Part shown: positions 9,707 through 19,830 of the stretch, piece by piece
How the letters are laid out: every line of letters begins with the position of its first letter
Numbering within the stretch: position 1 is the stretch's first letter
Source of the DNA: Paraburkholderia sp. C35
Lineage (GTDB): Bacteria; Pseudomonadota; Gammaproteobacteria; Burkholderiales; Burkholderiaceae
NCBI RefSeq assembly: GCF_003121405.1
Contig: NZ_QBUY01000003.1
Coordinates: 1-64,000, forward strand
Direction: 5' to 3'
DNA: 64,000 nucleotides
The notes under the pieces: model-generated
What the model was told of the DNA's origin: nothing
The model's input: only the letters and a program-made list of their open reading frames with translations
Database searches by the model: none
Made by a program: the position numbers and the translations under genes

Positions 9707-12700
9707 TCAGCCCAACACCCGCACGTTCGCCGACGCCCCGAAGACGTCATTGACGATATCGACCAGGTGATCATGATGGCTGAGAAAGATCACCTGCATG
9801 CGCGTGGCCAGTCCAGCCAGCACGCGCAGCCCGGCTTTCGCGCGCCTGTCGTCGAAATTGATGAAGAGATCGTCCGCGACGAACGGCAACGCGGAACCAT
9901 GCTCGCAATGCAGTTCGAGCGCGGCAAGGCGCAAGGCCAGATAGAGCTGATCGCGCGTCCCTTCGCTCATGCCGGTGATCTCGACGCGCTCGCCGCCTAC
10001 GCGTACTGCAGCGAGCGCCAGCGGCTGCCGGTCGTAGTCCACCGACAGACGCTCGAACGCACCCAGCGTCAACTCCGAAAAGATCGTGCTGGCGCGCGCC
10101 AGCATCGGTCCCTGGCGACGTTCGCGGTAACGGTCGACGGCCCAGCGCAGCAAGGTGGATGCCGTCTCCACCTTGATGAAGCGTTCGGCGGCCTCGGCCA
10201 TGGTGGCAAGCGCTTCCTGGCGCTTCGCTTCGGCAATCGCCGCATCGGCGCCGCCCGCGATCGCCGCCAGTTGCTGGCGAGCTTCGGCGAGTGCGGTCGC
10301 CCTGTCGGCGCGGGCGTTGACGGAGTCCGTCAACGCGACGCCCACCTCGAGCAACTCGGCCTGCACCGTCTGCGGATTGGTCGCGTCGGCCTCGGCGGCG
10401 AGTGCTTCGATGCTCAGGCCATCGCCGTCGCTCACGAGACCGTTGTGGGCCTGTTCGATGGCCGCCGCCAGTTCGCGCTTGCGGTCCGAACGCGCGATCA
10501 GCGGTCGCAACAGATCGGGCTTGTCGACAGCGGCGAGCGCATAGAGCGGACTGAGTTGCGCGGCGGCCGCGTCGACTTCGGCGTGGGCGAGGCGCACGCG
10601 TTCCGACGCGTCCGCGAGTTCCTTCGTCAGCCGCAGGGATTCGGCCTGCATCGCGCGCGCCGATGAGAGCCTGCGCGACAGTTCGACCGAAACGGCTTTC
10701 GCACCCGCATTCGCGTCTGCGTCACTCGCCATCGACACGCCGAACGGGAGCACCAGCCGGCTCGCTTCCGCCGCAAAACTCGCCATGGCTGCGCGCATCG
10801 GCTGGATCTGCGCGTTGCGAACCGAGGCGATCTGATCGAGTTGATCACGCACCGTTCTGGCGACGCCGAGCGCTGCCTGCGTCGCAGCGTCCGAATCCGC
10901 AACGGCAGACAAACCAGCTTTCGCCATGGCGCCGACCCACTGCGCATTCCAGACGCGATGCGCTTCGTCGTGAACGTCCGCTTCCGCCTGCAGCGTCGCG
11001 AGATCGGCCTGACCCGTTTCGATCTGCCCGGCCAGCAGGCGCCGCGTAGCCTGGGCCTGCTTGCGCTCGTTCAGGAGGCGTTCGGCAATCGAGCACATGC
11101 CTTCGAGATCGGCAGGCAGCGCGCCCGCGCCGGCCTGCGCGAGACTGGCAGCGAGCCGCGCGCGGCACGCTTCGACATCCGCGCGCTCACGTTCGGAATC
11201 ATCCGTGCTCTTGTCGAGCGTGGCCGCGGCAAGCAGCGCCTGCTCGCGCCGCGTCATCCACGCGGCGATATCGTCGAGCGCCATGCCGGTGAGATCCGGC
11301 TCCGCGACAAGATCGGCCCAGTCTGCGTCGAAGCGCTCCAGCGCCTGCTGTGCCTGCGTCGCCAGCTGGCCGCGGTGCGACGCCGCTTCTCTCGTATCGG
11401 CAACACGTTGCTTCAGGTTCGCCAGTTCGGTGGCTTCCGTCACCGAGCCGACCTGGCGATCCGAGAGCCCATCGGCAGCAGAAATGGCCGCTTCGAATGC
11501 GGGCGCGCCGGTAACCAGCTGAACCGCGCCGTCCCGGATCGCCAACCACGCTGCGTCGCGGACGTCGCGCGCCTGCAGCACGGCATCGCGCGTCACGATC
11601 TGATTCGCCCGCTCGAATGCATCGTGTTCGGCGACGGCCGCGCGCTCGGCTTCGCGCGCTTCCTCAAAGCGGTCGCGCGCGCGGATCAGACGGGATACGA
11701 GATCCTCGCGCGTGTTGCGCAGCGAGGCGATGCGGTCCGGCGAAGGCAAGGTCATCGATTTCAGCGCAGCCAGCGGACGCGTCCACTTGCCGAGCGCCGC
11801 AAGACTCGCGTCGAGACTGCGCTGTGCCTCCGCCATCGCTTCCCGAAGCCGGCGCTGCGTGGAATCGTTCTCCGCGTAGCGCTGCGCGGCGCGCAGCGCC
11901 GCCTGCACGTCTTCTGGCACGTCCCCGGCTGGCAGGTTTTCGAGCTCGCGGCTCAGATCGCGAAGCGCGGCGAGCTTCTTCTGGATAGCCTGCCGCGCGT
12001 TGACGACAGACTGTTCGAGCTTGCCGCGCTCGCGCATCAGGCTTTCGACCGTCTGCAACGCCAGCGCGGAAGGCGCCCGCTCGCGTGCCGCCGGTTCGTC
12101 CTGCGGCCATTCGAGCTGCGCGCAGGCATCGCCGAGCTGGCCCAGCAGCAGCGCAACCTGTTGTTCGAGGCGCGCGACTTCGGCTTCGTGGTCGCCGCAA
12201 CGGTGGCGCATGCCGTCCAGCGCCTCCACTTCGCTCGCGAACGCGAGCGCCGTCTGATCGACGTCGATGTTGTCGAGTGCGCCCTGCAACTCGGCGGCAC
12301 GCCGCCTGTGCACGTCGAGTGCGCCGTCGGCGGTGGCGAGTTTTCGCAATGCCGCCTGCAGCGTGGCGTCGGCATCGTGCGGCAGATCGATCACCTCGCC
12401 CAGTGCATGCAGTTCGGCCGTCTTGTCGCGCCACGCGGCAAGATGATGCGTGACGCGGCGAATCCGTTCGAGACGGCTGCGCTTCAGTTCCAGTTCGCCG
12501 TGCTCGCGCTCCACGGCGGCTTTCGCTTCCAGCGCGTTGTCGACGGCCTCTTGCGCAGCGCGCCATGACGAGGTCCGCACGACAGCAGTCTTCAGTTCGG
12601 CGCTCGCGTCTTCGAGCTGCTTCTGTCCGACGTAGTAAGCGCGTTCGCCTGACTTGCGCTTGCTCCACACGCGGTCTGCCTCTTCCGCGAGACGCTCCCG

Positions 12701-13180
12701 CACGGGGCCGAGACTCGAAATCCCCGCCGCCGACTGGAACAGCACCTGGCCCCCGTCGCTCGATGCATCGAGAATGCTTTGCCCGCCCTTGATCAACGAC
12801 GTGTGATCGAGACAGAACATCTGCTCGAAGAACGCGCGGTCCGCCGCGCCGAGGAACGGTGCCAGCGCTTCGCCCGCGAGCGGCTCGCCCGTCGGCGCGG
12901 ACAGCGACGCTTTTCTCGCCTTCGAGCGATGAAACGCGAGCGCCTGCTCGTCGTGCTCAATTTGCGCGCCCAGCCGCAGTTCGCTCTGGGGATGGATGAA
13001 ATCCAGCGGCGAACTGTGCGGCATGCCGAACAGCAGTTCGGTGATCGCGGTCTTGATGGTGGACTTGCCGGCTTCGTTGGGGCCGACAATAAAATGAAAA
13101 TCGTGCGGCGCGCGGGGGAATTCCACCGCTTCGCCGGAGAACTTGCCGTAACGGATCAGTTCGAGCTTGCCAATGCGCAT
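9707..13180 (-). CDS. YhaN-like SMC/Rad50-type AAA ATPase
   Basis: A large split-ABC ATPase (1157 residues) of the YhaN/Rad50 type, expected to pair with an Mre11-like nuclease at DNA ends. Walker A is GPNEAGKS at residues 33-40. At the far end are the ABC signature-like block MSEGTRDQLYLALRLAALEL (from about 1071), Walker B PFVADDLF near 1100 and a LSHHDH switch. The roughly 900 residues between are Ala/Arg/Glu-rich with many LERxRxxx-type heptads, consistent with long coiled coils. I find no CxxC motif, so the zinc hook of classical Rad50/SbcC appears absent, as in the YhaN family. It starts 3 bases after the Mre11-like gene and precedes recC on the same strand. Confidence 0.88.
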   Translation of the reverse strand: MRIGKLELIRYGKFSGEAVEFPRAPHDFHFIVGPNEAGKSTIKTAITELLFGMPHSSPLDFIHPQSELRLGAQIEHDEQALAFHRSKARKASLSAPTGEPLAGEALAPFLGAADRAFFEQMFCLDHTSLIKGGQSILDASSDGGQVLFQSAAGISSLGPVRERLAEEADRVWSKRKSGERAYYVGQKQLEDASAELKTAVVRTSSWRAAQEAVDNALEAKAAVEREHGELELKRSRLERIRRVTHHLAAWRDKTAELHALGEVIDLPHDADATLQAALRKLATADGALDVHRRRAAELQGALDNIDVDQTALAFASEVEALDGMRHRCGDHEAEVARLEQQVALLLGQLGDACAQLEWPQDEPAARERAPSALALQTVESLMRERGKLEQSVVNARQAIQKKLAALRDLSRELENLPAGDVPEDVQAALRAAQRYAENDSTQRRLREAMAEAQRSLDASLAALGKWTRPLAALKSMTLPSPDRIASLRNTREDLVSRLIRARDRFEEAREAERAAVAEHDAFERANQIVTRDAVLQARDVRDAAWLAIRDGAVQLVTGAPAFEAAISAADGLSDRQVGSVTEATELANLKQRVADTREAASHRGQLATQAQQALERFDADWADLVAEPDLTGMALDDIAAWMTRREQALLAAATLDKSTDDSERERADVEACRARLAASLAQAGAGALPADLEGMCSIAERLLNERKQAQATRRLLAGQIETGQADLATLQAEADVHDEAHRVWNAQWVGAMAKAGLSAVADSDAATQAALGVARTVRDQLDQIASVRNAQIQPMRAAMASFAAEASRLVLPFGVSMASDADANAGAKAVSVELSRRLSSARAMQAESLRLTKELADASERVRLAHAEVDAAAAQLSPLYALAAVDKPDLLRPLIARSDRKRELAAAIEQAHNGLVSDGDGLSIEALAAEADATNPQTVQAELLEVGVALTDSVNARADRATALAEARQQLAAIAGGADAAIAEAKRQEALATMAEAAERFIKVETASTLLRWAVDRYRERRQGPMLARASTIFSELTLGAFERLSVDYDRQPLALAAVRVGGERVEITGMSEGTRDQLYLALRLAALELHCEHGSALPFVADDLFINFDDRRAKAGLRVLAGLATRMQVIFLSHHDHLVDIVNDVFGASANVRVLG

Positions 13181-13183
13181 GTG

Positions 13184-14440
13184 TCAGTTCGCCTTCGCTA
13201 CCTGTTCGACCAGCCCGGCGCGCACTTCGCGCACCAGGCCCGTCAGATCGCCGTTTCGCACGCTGGAGAGCGCGGGCACCATCTCTTGCAGTTCGTGAGG
13301 CGAATGTGTCGCCAGGCCGATCAGCCGTTCCTTCAGCATCGCGAGAAACTCGGGATCGGATTCCGCTTCGACCAGCAGGTTGTGCAGATCGGCGATGGCA
13401 TCGGCGCGCTCGCTAACGGCGTCGCTGTTGCCCGGCGGTTGCGTCTCGATGCGAACCTTCTCGAGCCACAGCCGGTCGTGGCTCAGACCCGCAATCTGCG
13501 CGAGCACTTCGGCACGTAACTGCGGTTCGAGTCCGAACAGTTCGCCATGTGCCGCCGTCGTGCCCGCGACCGTCACCCGCACCGCATGCGGCACTGTCGT
13601 GGAGGCGGCACCCGCCAGCGTTTCCAATTGCATGCCTACCGCGCGCGCGACCTCGTTGAGCGTCGTGCACGCCGACGCATCGACTGTCAACGATTCCCAA
13701 CGCAACACATCGACGTAAAGACGCTCGACGTCGATTTCGCCCGTATCGCTCACGGTGACCATCACAGCGCCGCGACGCCCCGTCTCGCGGATATTGCGAC
13801 CTTGCAGATTGCCCGGAAACACGACCGTCGATTGCTCCTGCCACATCGCGAATTCATGCACGTGACCGAGCGCCCAGTACTGATAGCCCTTGCCATGCAG
13901 CTCCGCCAGCGAACAGGGCGCATAGCTTGCGTGCGCGGCGTTGCCTTCGAGGGCCGTGTGCAGCACGCCGATATTGAAGTAGCCGGCCACGGGCGGCGGA
14001 TAGCCCGTAACGAGGTTCGCCGTGGTCTCACGCTCCTTGAAGCTGTGGCCATGCAGCGCGACTTTCAACCCGTCGATGCGAAACGTTTCGGCTTTGCGTG
14101 TCGCAAAGGTTTTGACGTTGTCGGGCAGTTGCAGCTGCTTCGTCATTTCGCTTTCGGCGTCGTGATTGCCGAATAGGACGAACACAGGAATGCCCGCGCG
14201 CCGCAACCGGCCCATCTCCCGGCAAAAGAAGATGCCCGTGTTGTGATCGCGCCAGGTGCCGTCGTAAAGATCGCCGGCGATCACCATGAAATCGACGGTT
14301 TCGTCGATGGCCGTCGTTACCAGCGACGAGAACGCGTCGCGCGTGGCATTGCGCAGCATGGCTGCGGGCGCGTCCGCATAGGCGCTCAGGCCGTGTAGCG
14401 GGCTGTCGAGATGGATATCCGCCGCGTGGATGAACCGCAT
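13184..14440 (-). CDS. Mre11/SbcD-like DNA repair exonuclease (YhaO family)
   Basis: A calcineurin-like metallophosphoesterase of the Mre11/SbcD/YhaO group (418 residues), predicted to cut DNA ends together with the adjacent YhaN-like ATPase. Metal-binding motifs appear in family order: ADIHLDSP (Asp8, His10), GDLYDG (Asp57), FGNHD (residues 90-94), HGHSF and the late GHVHE. The frame is open upstream to 14557, but the ATG at 14440 is preferred: it follows a GGGGAG ribosome-binding site and opens directly with the MRFIHAADIHL family N-terminus. The C-terminal third (roughly 280-418) is less conserved and would form the capping and ATPase-contact part. Confidence 0.9.
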   Translation of the reverse strand: MRFIHAADIHLDSPLHGLSAYADAPAAMLRNATRDAFSSLVTTAIDETVDFMVIAGDLYDGTWRDHNTGIFFCREMGRLRRAGIPVFVLFGNHDAESEMTKQLQLPDNVKTFATRKAETFRIDGLKVALHGHSFKERETTANLVTGYPPPVAGYFNIGVLHTALEGNAAHASYAPCSLAELHGKGYQYWALGHVHEFAMWQEQSTVVFPGNLQGRNIRETGRRGAVMVTVSDTGEIDVERLYVDVLRWESLTVDASACTTLNEVARAVGMQLETLAGAASTTVPHAVRVTVAGTTAAHGELFGLEPQLRAEVLAQIAGLSHDRLWLEKVRIETQPPGNSDAVSERADAIADLHNLLVEAESDPEFLAMLKERLIGLATHSPHELQEMVPALSSVRNGDLTGLVREVRAGLVEQVAKAN

Positions 14441-14698
14441 GTGTACTCCCCGATTGATGCATGGGCCGTCGCTGCCTGCATGCGAGGCGCGCCGAAGCCG
14501 GAGGTCGATTCTAAGCGATACGCCGTGTGCAACGATGATAGCTAGCCGTTGGGACAAGGCGTGTCTCGAATGAAGCTACACGACGCATGGCATCATGCTG
14601 GCACGGATGCGCGGACCACCGCGGCTTCTCGCGGCGCTCACGGCCGGTTGGCGCCATGCGCCCTGAAAGTCTTTCTTGCGACGATACGGGGAGGTTTT

Positions 14699-15127
14699 TT
14701 GTTTTCAGACTCAGCGATTCCTCGCGAAACGATCCAGGCTTATCTGGAGACGCACTATCAGGTCCACGGCTCGACGCCGACCTGGCTGGAAATCGGCCAG
14801 TACAACACGACGCTCGCCGCGTTGCATGCTGCGCATCGCGTGACTTCGAGCGCTTTCATTACGGCCTGCAATCCGTTTAGTGAGCCGCTTGATGCATCCT
14901 CCAACGCACACCGGCAAAAAGCCCTTGCGGAAGACATCGGGCAGCTCGGCGCGAGATCGATCGATGGAATCGGGCAGCATCCTTCGAATGCCTGGCCGGG
15001 CGAGCCGAGTTTTCTCGTGCTCGGTCTGTCGCTCGATAAAGCGAAAGCGCTGGGCGTGAAGCACGGTCAGAACGCGATTGTTTTTTGTGGAGAGGATGCC
15101 GTGCCGCGGCTGATTCTGTTGCGGTGA
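14699..15127 (+). CDS. DUF3293 family protein
   Basis: A small protein (about 142 residues) that resembles DUF3293, of unknown function. Recognisable blocks are IPRETIQAYLETHYQVHG near the N-terminus, the ITACNPFSE block in the middle and an EPSFLVLGL/GQNAIVF C-terminal half. The frame is open from 14549, but the upstream part does not look like the family. I prefer the TTG at 14699, which sits 4 bases after a GGGGAGG ribosome-binding site at 14688-14694 and gives the expected length. It is transcribed divergently from the Mre11-like gene. No partner gene suggests a role. Confidence 0.75.
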   Translation: MFSDSAIPRETIQAYLETHYQVHGSTPTWLEIGQYNTTLAALHAAHRVTSSAFITACNPFSEPLDASSNAHRQKALAEDIGQLGARSIDGIGQHPSNAWPGEPSFLVLGLSLDKAKALGVKHGQNAIVFCGEDAVPRLILLR

Positions 15128-15176
15128 GCGATTGTGGTCTGCACGTCGAGGGGAAACCGCCCCCTCATTTTCGACA

Positions 15177-15213
15177 TTTACTTGACATCTAAACTATCAA
15201 CTTCTAAAGTAAA
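15177..15213 (+). promoter_or_regulatory. Promoter and operator candidate of the 2-aminobenzoate cluster
   Basis: A perfect -35 hexamer TTGACA (15182-15187) is followed after exactly 17 bases by TAAAGT (15205-15210), a 4 of 6 match to a -10 box. The same stretch is bounded by the inverted repeat TTTACTT (15177-15183) and AAGTAAA (15207-15213) and contains two copies of ACWTCTAAA spaced 15 bases apart (15185 and 15200). It lies 28 bases before the first ATG of the cluster. The co-transcribed MarR-type regulator is the obvious candidate to bind here; that assignment is inference. Confidence 0.65.
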
Positions 15214-15240
15214 ACCGAACCCACCCCTTGGGGAACCAGT

Positions 15241-17613
15241 ATGCGCATCGTCTGCATTGGCGGCGGCCCGGCCGGGCTGTACTTCGGCTTGTTGATGAAG
15301 CTCCGGCATCCGGCGCACGAAGTGGTCATAGTCGAGCGCAACCGCCCGTACGACACCTTCGGCTGGGGCGTCGTGTTCTCCGACCAGACGCTAGGCAACC
15401 TGCGCACCGCCGACCCCAAAAGCGCCGACAGCATCCTCGACGCGTTCAATCACTGGGACGACATCGAAATCAATTTTCGCGGCGAGAAAGTGCGTTCGTC
15501 AGGCCACGGCTTTTGCGGCATCGGCCGCAAGCGGTTGTTGAACATCCTGCAGGCACGCTGCGAAGAACTCGGCGTCATACTGGTCTTCGAAACGCAAGTG
15601 TCGAACGACGACGACTACGACGCCGACCTCATCATCGCCAGCGACGGCCTGAACAGCGCAATCCGTCAGAAATACGCCACCACGTACCAGCCTGACATCG
15701 CCATGCGCGACTGCCGCTTCGTGTGGCTCGGCACCAACAAGCTGTTCGATGCCTTCACCTTCGCGTTCGAACAGACCGAATGGGGCTGGTTTCAGGCGCA
15801 CGCCTACCGCTTCGACGATCAAACCTCGACCTTCATCGTCGAAACACCGGAGCGCGTGTGGCGCGCCGCCGGACTCGACGAAATGAGCAAGGAAGACAGC
15901 ATCGCGTTCTGCGAGCGGCTGTTCGCGAAGTACCTCGACGGCCATCCGTTGATGTCGAACGCCAGCCATCTGCGCGGTTCGTCGCAATGGATCCGCTTTC
16001 CGCGCGTCGTCAATCGCGAATGGGTGCACTGGAAAACCCAGGCGGACGGCAAACGCGTACCCGTCGTGCTGATGGGCGATGCAGCACACACTGCTCACTT
16101 CTCGATCGGCTCGGGCACCAAGCTCGCACTCGAAGACGCCATCGAACTCGCGAACAGCATCGACGCGCATCCACACGATCTCGCCGCTGCGCTCGCGCAT
16201 TACACGGAAGTGCGTAGCGTCGACGTGCTGCGCATCCAGAACGCGGCGCGCAATTCGACGGAATGGTTCGAGCATGTCGACCGTTACACCGGCTTCGAGC
16301 CAGAACAGTTCGCGTATTCGCTGCTGACGCGCTCACAGCGCATCTCGCACGAGAACCTGCGCGAACGCGATGCGAGTTATCTCTCTTCATTTGAAGACTG
16401 GCTGGCAACGCGCGCGGGCGTCGAGCGCGCGCCAGAAAAGCACTCCATTCCACCGATGTTTACGCCATTCAGATTGCGCGGCGTGACGTTGAAGAACCGC
16501 GTCGTGGTCTCGCCGATGGCGCAGTATTCCGCCGTCGACGGCGTTGCAGGCGACTATCACCTGATGCATCTCGGCGCACGCGCAATGGGCGGCGCAGCGC
16601 TGGTGATGACGGAAATGACCTGCGTCTCGCCCGAAGCGCGCATCACGCCGGGATGTCCCGGCATGTACACACCGGAGCACCTCGCGGCGTGGCGTCGCAT
16701 CGTGCAGTTCGTGCATACGCAATCCGATGCGAAGATCGGCATGCAGCTTGGCCACGCGGGCGCGAAGGCATCGACGCGCGTGAGTTGGGAAGGCATCGAT
16801 CAGCCCTTGCCCGATGGCAACTGGCCGCTGATATCGGCGTCGCCGCAGCAATATCTGCGCGGTGTGAGCCAATGGTCGCGCGAAGCGACGCATGCGGAAT
16901 TGCGCGACATCGAAGCGCAATTCGTGCGCGCAACGCAAATGGCAGCGGACGCGGGCTTCGACTGGCTTGAATTGCACTGCGCGCATGGCTACTTTCTGTC
17001 GAGCTTCCTCTCGCCGCTCACCAACCATCGCACCGATGAATACGGCGGTTCGCTGGCAAATCGCCTGCGCTATTCGCTCGAAGTGTTCGCTGCCATGCGC
17101 AAGGTGTGGCCGCAGGACAAGCCTATGTCGGTGCGCATTTCGGCGCACGACTGGGTCGATGGCGGCACGACACCTGACGATGCCGTCGAGATCGCGCGTG
17201 CCTTCAAGGCCGCGGGCGCAGACATGATCGACGTTTCGTCGGGTCAGGTCAGCAAGGAAGAAAAGCCCGTTTTCGGCCGCATGTTCCAGACGCCGTTCGC
17301 GGACCGCATCCGTAATGAAGCAGGCATCGCGACGATTGCAGTCGGCGCGATCTCCGAGGCGGATCACGTGAACAGCATTATCGCGGCGGGCCGTGCCGAC
17401 TTGTGCGCAGTGGCGCGGCCGCATCTGGCGAATCCGTCGTGGACGCTGAACGAGGCCGCAAAAATAGGCTATTTCGATGTGAACTGGCCGAAGCAATACA
17501 CGGCGGCCAAGTCGCAACTCGAACGCAACTACGAACGCGAGCGCGCGATGGCCTCCGAGAATGCGCGGCTATCGCCGCAAGAGCGCGCGCAACGCGCAGA
17601 AGGAACCGTTTGA
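15241..17613 (+). CDS. abmA: 2-aminobenzoyl-CoA monooxygenase/reductase (salicylyl-CoA 5-hydroxylase-like fusion)
   Basis: A bifunctional flavoenzyme (790 residues) expected to hydroxylate and then reduce the ring of 2-aminobenzoyl-CoA, the key dearomatising step of aerobic CoA-dependent anthranilate degradation. The N-terminal half is an FAD monooxygenase with [10 protein letters not shown] at residues 6-15 and the second FAD motif [22 protein letters not shown] near 280. From about residue 405 ([16 protein letters not shown]) it becomes an Old Yellow Enzyme-type NADH:flavin oxidoreductase, with MQLGHAGAK and [17 protein letters not shown]. This two-domain architecture is characteristic of AbmA and of salicylyl-CoA hydroxylase fusions; the CoA ligase in the cluster favours the former. 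First gene of the cluster; its stop overlaps the SDR start. Confidence 0.9.
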   Translation: MRIVCIGGGPAGLYFGLLMKLRHPAHEVVIVERNRPYDTFGWGVVFSDQTLGNLRTADPKSADSILDAFNHWDDIEINFRGEKVRSSGHGFCGIGRKRLLNILQARCEELGVILVFETQVSNDDDYDADLIIASDGLNSAIRQKYATTYQPDIAMRDCRFVWLGTNKLFDAFTFAFEQTEWGWFQAHAYRFDDQTSTFIVETPERVWRAAGLDEMSKEDSIAFCERLFAKYLDGHPLMSNASHLRGSSQWIRFPRVVNREWVHWKTQADGKRVPVVLMGDAAHTAHFSIGSGTKLALEDAIELANSIDAHPHDLAAALAHYTEVRSVDVLRIQNAARNSTEWFEHVDRYTGFEPEQFAYSLLTRSQRISHENLRERDASYLSSFEDWLATRAGVERAPEKHSIPPMFTPFRLRGVTLKNRVVVSPMAQYSAVDGVAGDYHLMHLGARAMGGAALVMTEMTCVSPEARITPGCPGMYTPEHLAAWRRIVQFVHTQSDAKIGMQLGHAGAKASTRVSWEGIDQPLPDGNWPLISASPQQYLRGVSQWSREATHAELRDIEAQFVRATQMAADAGFDWLELHCAHGYFLSSFLSPLTNHRTDEYGGSLANRLRYSLEVFAAMRKVWPQDKPMSVRISAHDWVDGGTTPDDAVEIARAFKAAGADMIDVSSGQVSKEEKPVFGRMFQTPFADRIRNEAGIATIAVGAISEADHVNSIIAAGRADLCAVARPHLANPSWTLNEAAKIGYFDVNWPKQYTAAKSQLERNYERERAMASENARLSPQERAQRAEGTV

Positions 17614-18392
17614 TGAGCAGCACCCTTGCTGGGAAGCACGCCGTTGTCACGGGCGGCGGCAGCGGCATCGGCGCGGCCACTGCGCAAGCGCTCGTGCAGG
17701 CGGGCGCGCGCGTCACGCTGATGGGACGCGATGCGCAACGCCTCGCCGCACAACGCGACAAGCTGGGCGCGTATGGCGAGATCGCCGCTTGCATCAGTGT
17801 CGATGTCAGTGACGAAAGTGCTGTAAACAAGGCGTTTTCTGAAGCGGTATCGATTGCAGGTGCTGTCGATGTACTCGTCAACAACGCAGGCCAGGCGCAA
17901 GCGTCACCCTTCGCACAAACCGACATCGCTCTGTGGCAACGCATGCTCGACGTCAATCTCACAGGCGTATTTCTCTGCACGCTCGCCGTGTTGCCGTCGA
18001 TGCTCGAACGTAATCATGGCCGCATCATCAACGTCGCCAGCACGGCGGGGCAAACCGGTTACGCATACGTCGCCGCATATTGCGCCGCCAAGCACGGCGT
18101 GATCGGCCTCACGCGCTCGCTCGCGCTCGAAGTCGCGACCAAAGGCATCACCGTTAACGCTGTGTGTCCGGGCTACACCGAAACCGAACTGCTGCAGGCA
18201 TCGCTCGATCAGATCACCGCGAAAACATCGCGCAGCGAGCAGGAAGCGCGCGACATTCTCGTGCGCAGCAACCCGCAGCGCCGCTTCATCGCGCCCGCCG
18301 AGGTCGCGAATGCGGTGCTGTGGCTGTGCATGCCCGGCTCCGAATCCATCACAGGTCAATCGATTTCCGTTTCAGGCGGAGAAGTCACATGA
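17613..18392 (+). CDS. SDR family NAD(P)-dependent dehydrogenase
   Basis: A short-chain dehydrogenase (259 residues) probably oxidising the 3-hydroxyacyl-CoA or alicyclic alcohol intermediate of the 2-aminobenzoyl-CoA pathway. It has the TGGGSGIG cofactor motif at residues 13-20, the NNAG motif, the catalytic Ser in NVASTAG and YCAAK (Tyr-x-x-x-Lys). It ends with the [15 protein letters not shown] block typical of 3-oxoacyl-ACP/3-hydroxyacyl-CoA dehydrogenase-like SDRs. The ATG at 17613 overlaps the stop of the upstream gene by one base (TGATG), which decides the start against the longer open frame. Its stop overlaps the MarR start (ATGA). Confidence 0.88.
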   Translation: MSSTLAGKHAVVTGGGSGIGAATAQALVQAGARVTLMGRDAQRLAAQRDKLGAYGEIAACISVDVSDESAVNKAFSEAVSIAGAVDVLVNNAGQAQASPFAQTDIALWQRMLDVNLTGVFLCTLAVLPSMLERNHGRIINVASTAGQTGYAYVAAYCAAKHGVIGLTRSLALEVATKGITVNAVCPGYTETELLQASLDQITAKTSRSEQEARDILVRSNPQRRFIAPAEVANAVLWLCMPGSESITGQSISVSGGEVT

Positions 18393-18946
18393 GCAACACA
18401 GCCAGGAAAAAAACCACTGAAGCCGCCGATACAAAACCGACGCGCAAAGGCGTTGCGAAACCCGCGGAGAACGTCGTGGACATGGAAATGAGCACGGGCG
18501 CGGACAGTCACATGGGCTTGCGCCTGTGGCTGCGCATGCTGACCACGACCAACCTCGTGCAGGCGGAACTGCGCAAGCGTCTGCGCAACGAGTTCGACAC
18601 GACGCTGCCGCGCTTCGATCTGATGGCACAACTCGAGCGCCATCCCGAAGGCCTGAAGATGACGGAGCTATCACGTCGTCTGATGGTGACGGGCGGCAAC
18701 ATCACAGGCATTACCGATCAACTGGAAAAAGAAGGCCTTGTCGCGCGCGACACCGATCCAAACGATCGCCGCTCGATCAGCGTTCGCCTCACATCCGAAG
18801 GCCGCGCGCTGTTCGACAGGATGGCGGTAGCGCACGAACAATGGGTGGTCGAAATGTTCGGCGGCCTCGATCTCGACGAAAAATCGCGCACACATCAGAA
18901 GCTCGGCAAGCTCAAGCAGCATCTGCTGAACACGATCAAAAGCTAA
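18389..18946 (+). CDS. MarR family transcriptional regulator
   Basis: A winged-helix regulator (185 residues) encoded inside the 2-aminobenzoate cluster and probably controlling it in response to an aromatic acid or its CoA thioester. An unusually charged, probably disordered N-terminal tail of about 45 residues (Lys/Thr-rich) precedes the MarR domain. The recognition region [26 protein letters not shown] and the wing [16 protein letters not shown] are clear. The start overlaps the SDR stop by 4 bases. Ligand and operator are inferred; the inverted repeat at 15177-15213 is the best candidate site. Confidence 0.88.
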   Translation: MSNTARKKTTEAADTKPTRKGVAKPAENVVDMEMSTGADSHMGLRLWLRMLTTTNLVQAELRKRLRNEFDTTLPRFDLMAQLERHPEGLKMTELSRRLMVTGGNITGITDQLEKEGLVARDTDPNDRRSISVRLTSEGRALFDRMAVAHEQWVVEMFGGLDLDEKSRTHQKLGKLKQHLLNTIKS

Positions 18947-18976
18947 AGCGCGTTACACGCAATGGAGGAGACAACC

Positions 18977-19828
18977 ATGACCCGTTCCGCCACCGACGCC
19001 CTGCTGGCAGGCAACCGCACGACGCTCGCCGGTTACGAGGCGAGGCACTTCGGCTGGTCCGTCAACGCAGGCGTGGCGACGATCATGCTGAATCGCCCCG
19101 AGCGCAAGAATCCGCTGACGTTCGAATCGTATGCCGAGTTGCGCGATCTGTTCCGTCAACTCGCGTATGCAACCGATGTCAACGTTGTCGTGATGCACGG
19201 CGCAGGCGAGAACTTCTGCTCAGGCGGCGACGTGCACGACATCATCGCGCCGCTAATCGATCTGTCGATGCCCGAACTGCTGCTGTTCACGCGCATGACG
19301 GGCGATCTGGTGAAAGCGATGCGGCATTGCCCGCAGCCCATCATCGCCGCTGTCGATGGTGTCTGCGCAGGCGCAGGCGCCATTCTCGCGATGGCCTCCG
19401 ACATGCGCCTCGGCACTGCGCGAAGCAAGCTCGCTTTCCTGTTCACACGCGTAGGTCTCGCAGGCTGCGACATGGGCGCGTGCTCGATCTTGCCGCGCAT
19501 CATCGGACAGGGACGCGCCGCAGAACTGCTGTACACGGGCCGCTCCGCCAGCGGCGACGAAGGCTACGCGTGGGGCTTCTACAACCGGCTGTGCACGCCC
19601 GAAACGCTACTCGACGAAGCAGCGAAACTCGCCGCCGATCTCGCCGCCGGCCCAACCTTTGCGCATGGCGTGACGAAGAAAATGCTGCATCAGGAATGGA
19701 GCATGAGCATCGACGAGGCGATCGAATCCGAAGCGCAGGCGCAGGCGATCTGCATGACGACGCGCGATTTCGAGCGCGCGTATCGTGCCTTTGCAGCGAA
19801 GTCGCGTCCTGTGTTCGAAGGAGACTGA
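18977..19828 (+). CDS. Enoyl-CoA hydratase family protein
   Basis: A crotonase-superfamily enzyme (283 residues), presumably hydrating or hydrolysing a cyclic or ring-opened enoyl-CoA intermediate of the aminobenzoyl-CoA pathway. Visible blocks are [19 protein letters not shown], the oxyanion-hole segment [15 protein letters not shown] and [22 protein letters not shown], followed by the [18 protein letters not shown] region. The ATG at 18977 follows a GGAGGAG ribosome-binding site at 18964-18970; an upstream in-frame ATG at 18962 would lack one. Downstream gene follows after only 2 bases. Confidence 0.87.
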   Translation: MTRSATDALLAGNRTTLAGYEARHFGWSVNAGVATIMLNRPERKNPLTFESYAELRDLFRQLAYATDVNVVVMHGAGENFCSGGDVHDIIAPLIDLSMPELLLFTRMTGDLVKAMRHCPQPIIAAVDGVCAGAGAILAMASDMRLGTARSKLAFLFTRVGLAGCDMGACSILPRIIGQGRAAELLYTGRSASGDEGYAWGFYNRLCTPETLLDEAAKLAADLAAGPTFAHGVTKKMLHQEWSMSIDEAIESEAQAQAICMTTRDFERAYRAFAAKSRPVFEGD

Positions 19829-19830
19829 TC

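Noticed and set aside
14549..14698. Upstream extension of the DUF3293 frame to an ATG at 14549
   Set aside because: No ribosome-binding site and no family similarity in the first 50 codons; the TTG at 14699 has GGGGAGG upstream.
18526..19830. Long N-terminal extension of the acyl-CoA dehydrogenase frame across the preceding two genes
   Set aside because: The upstream 435 codons are out of frame with the MarR and hydratase genes and Arg-rich; the family N-terminus begins at TTG 19831.
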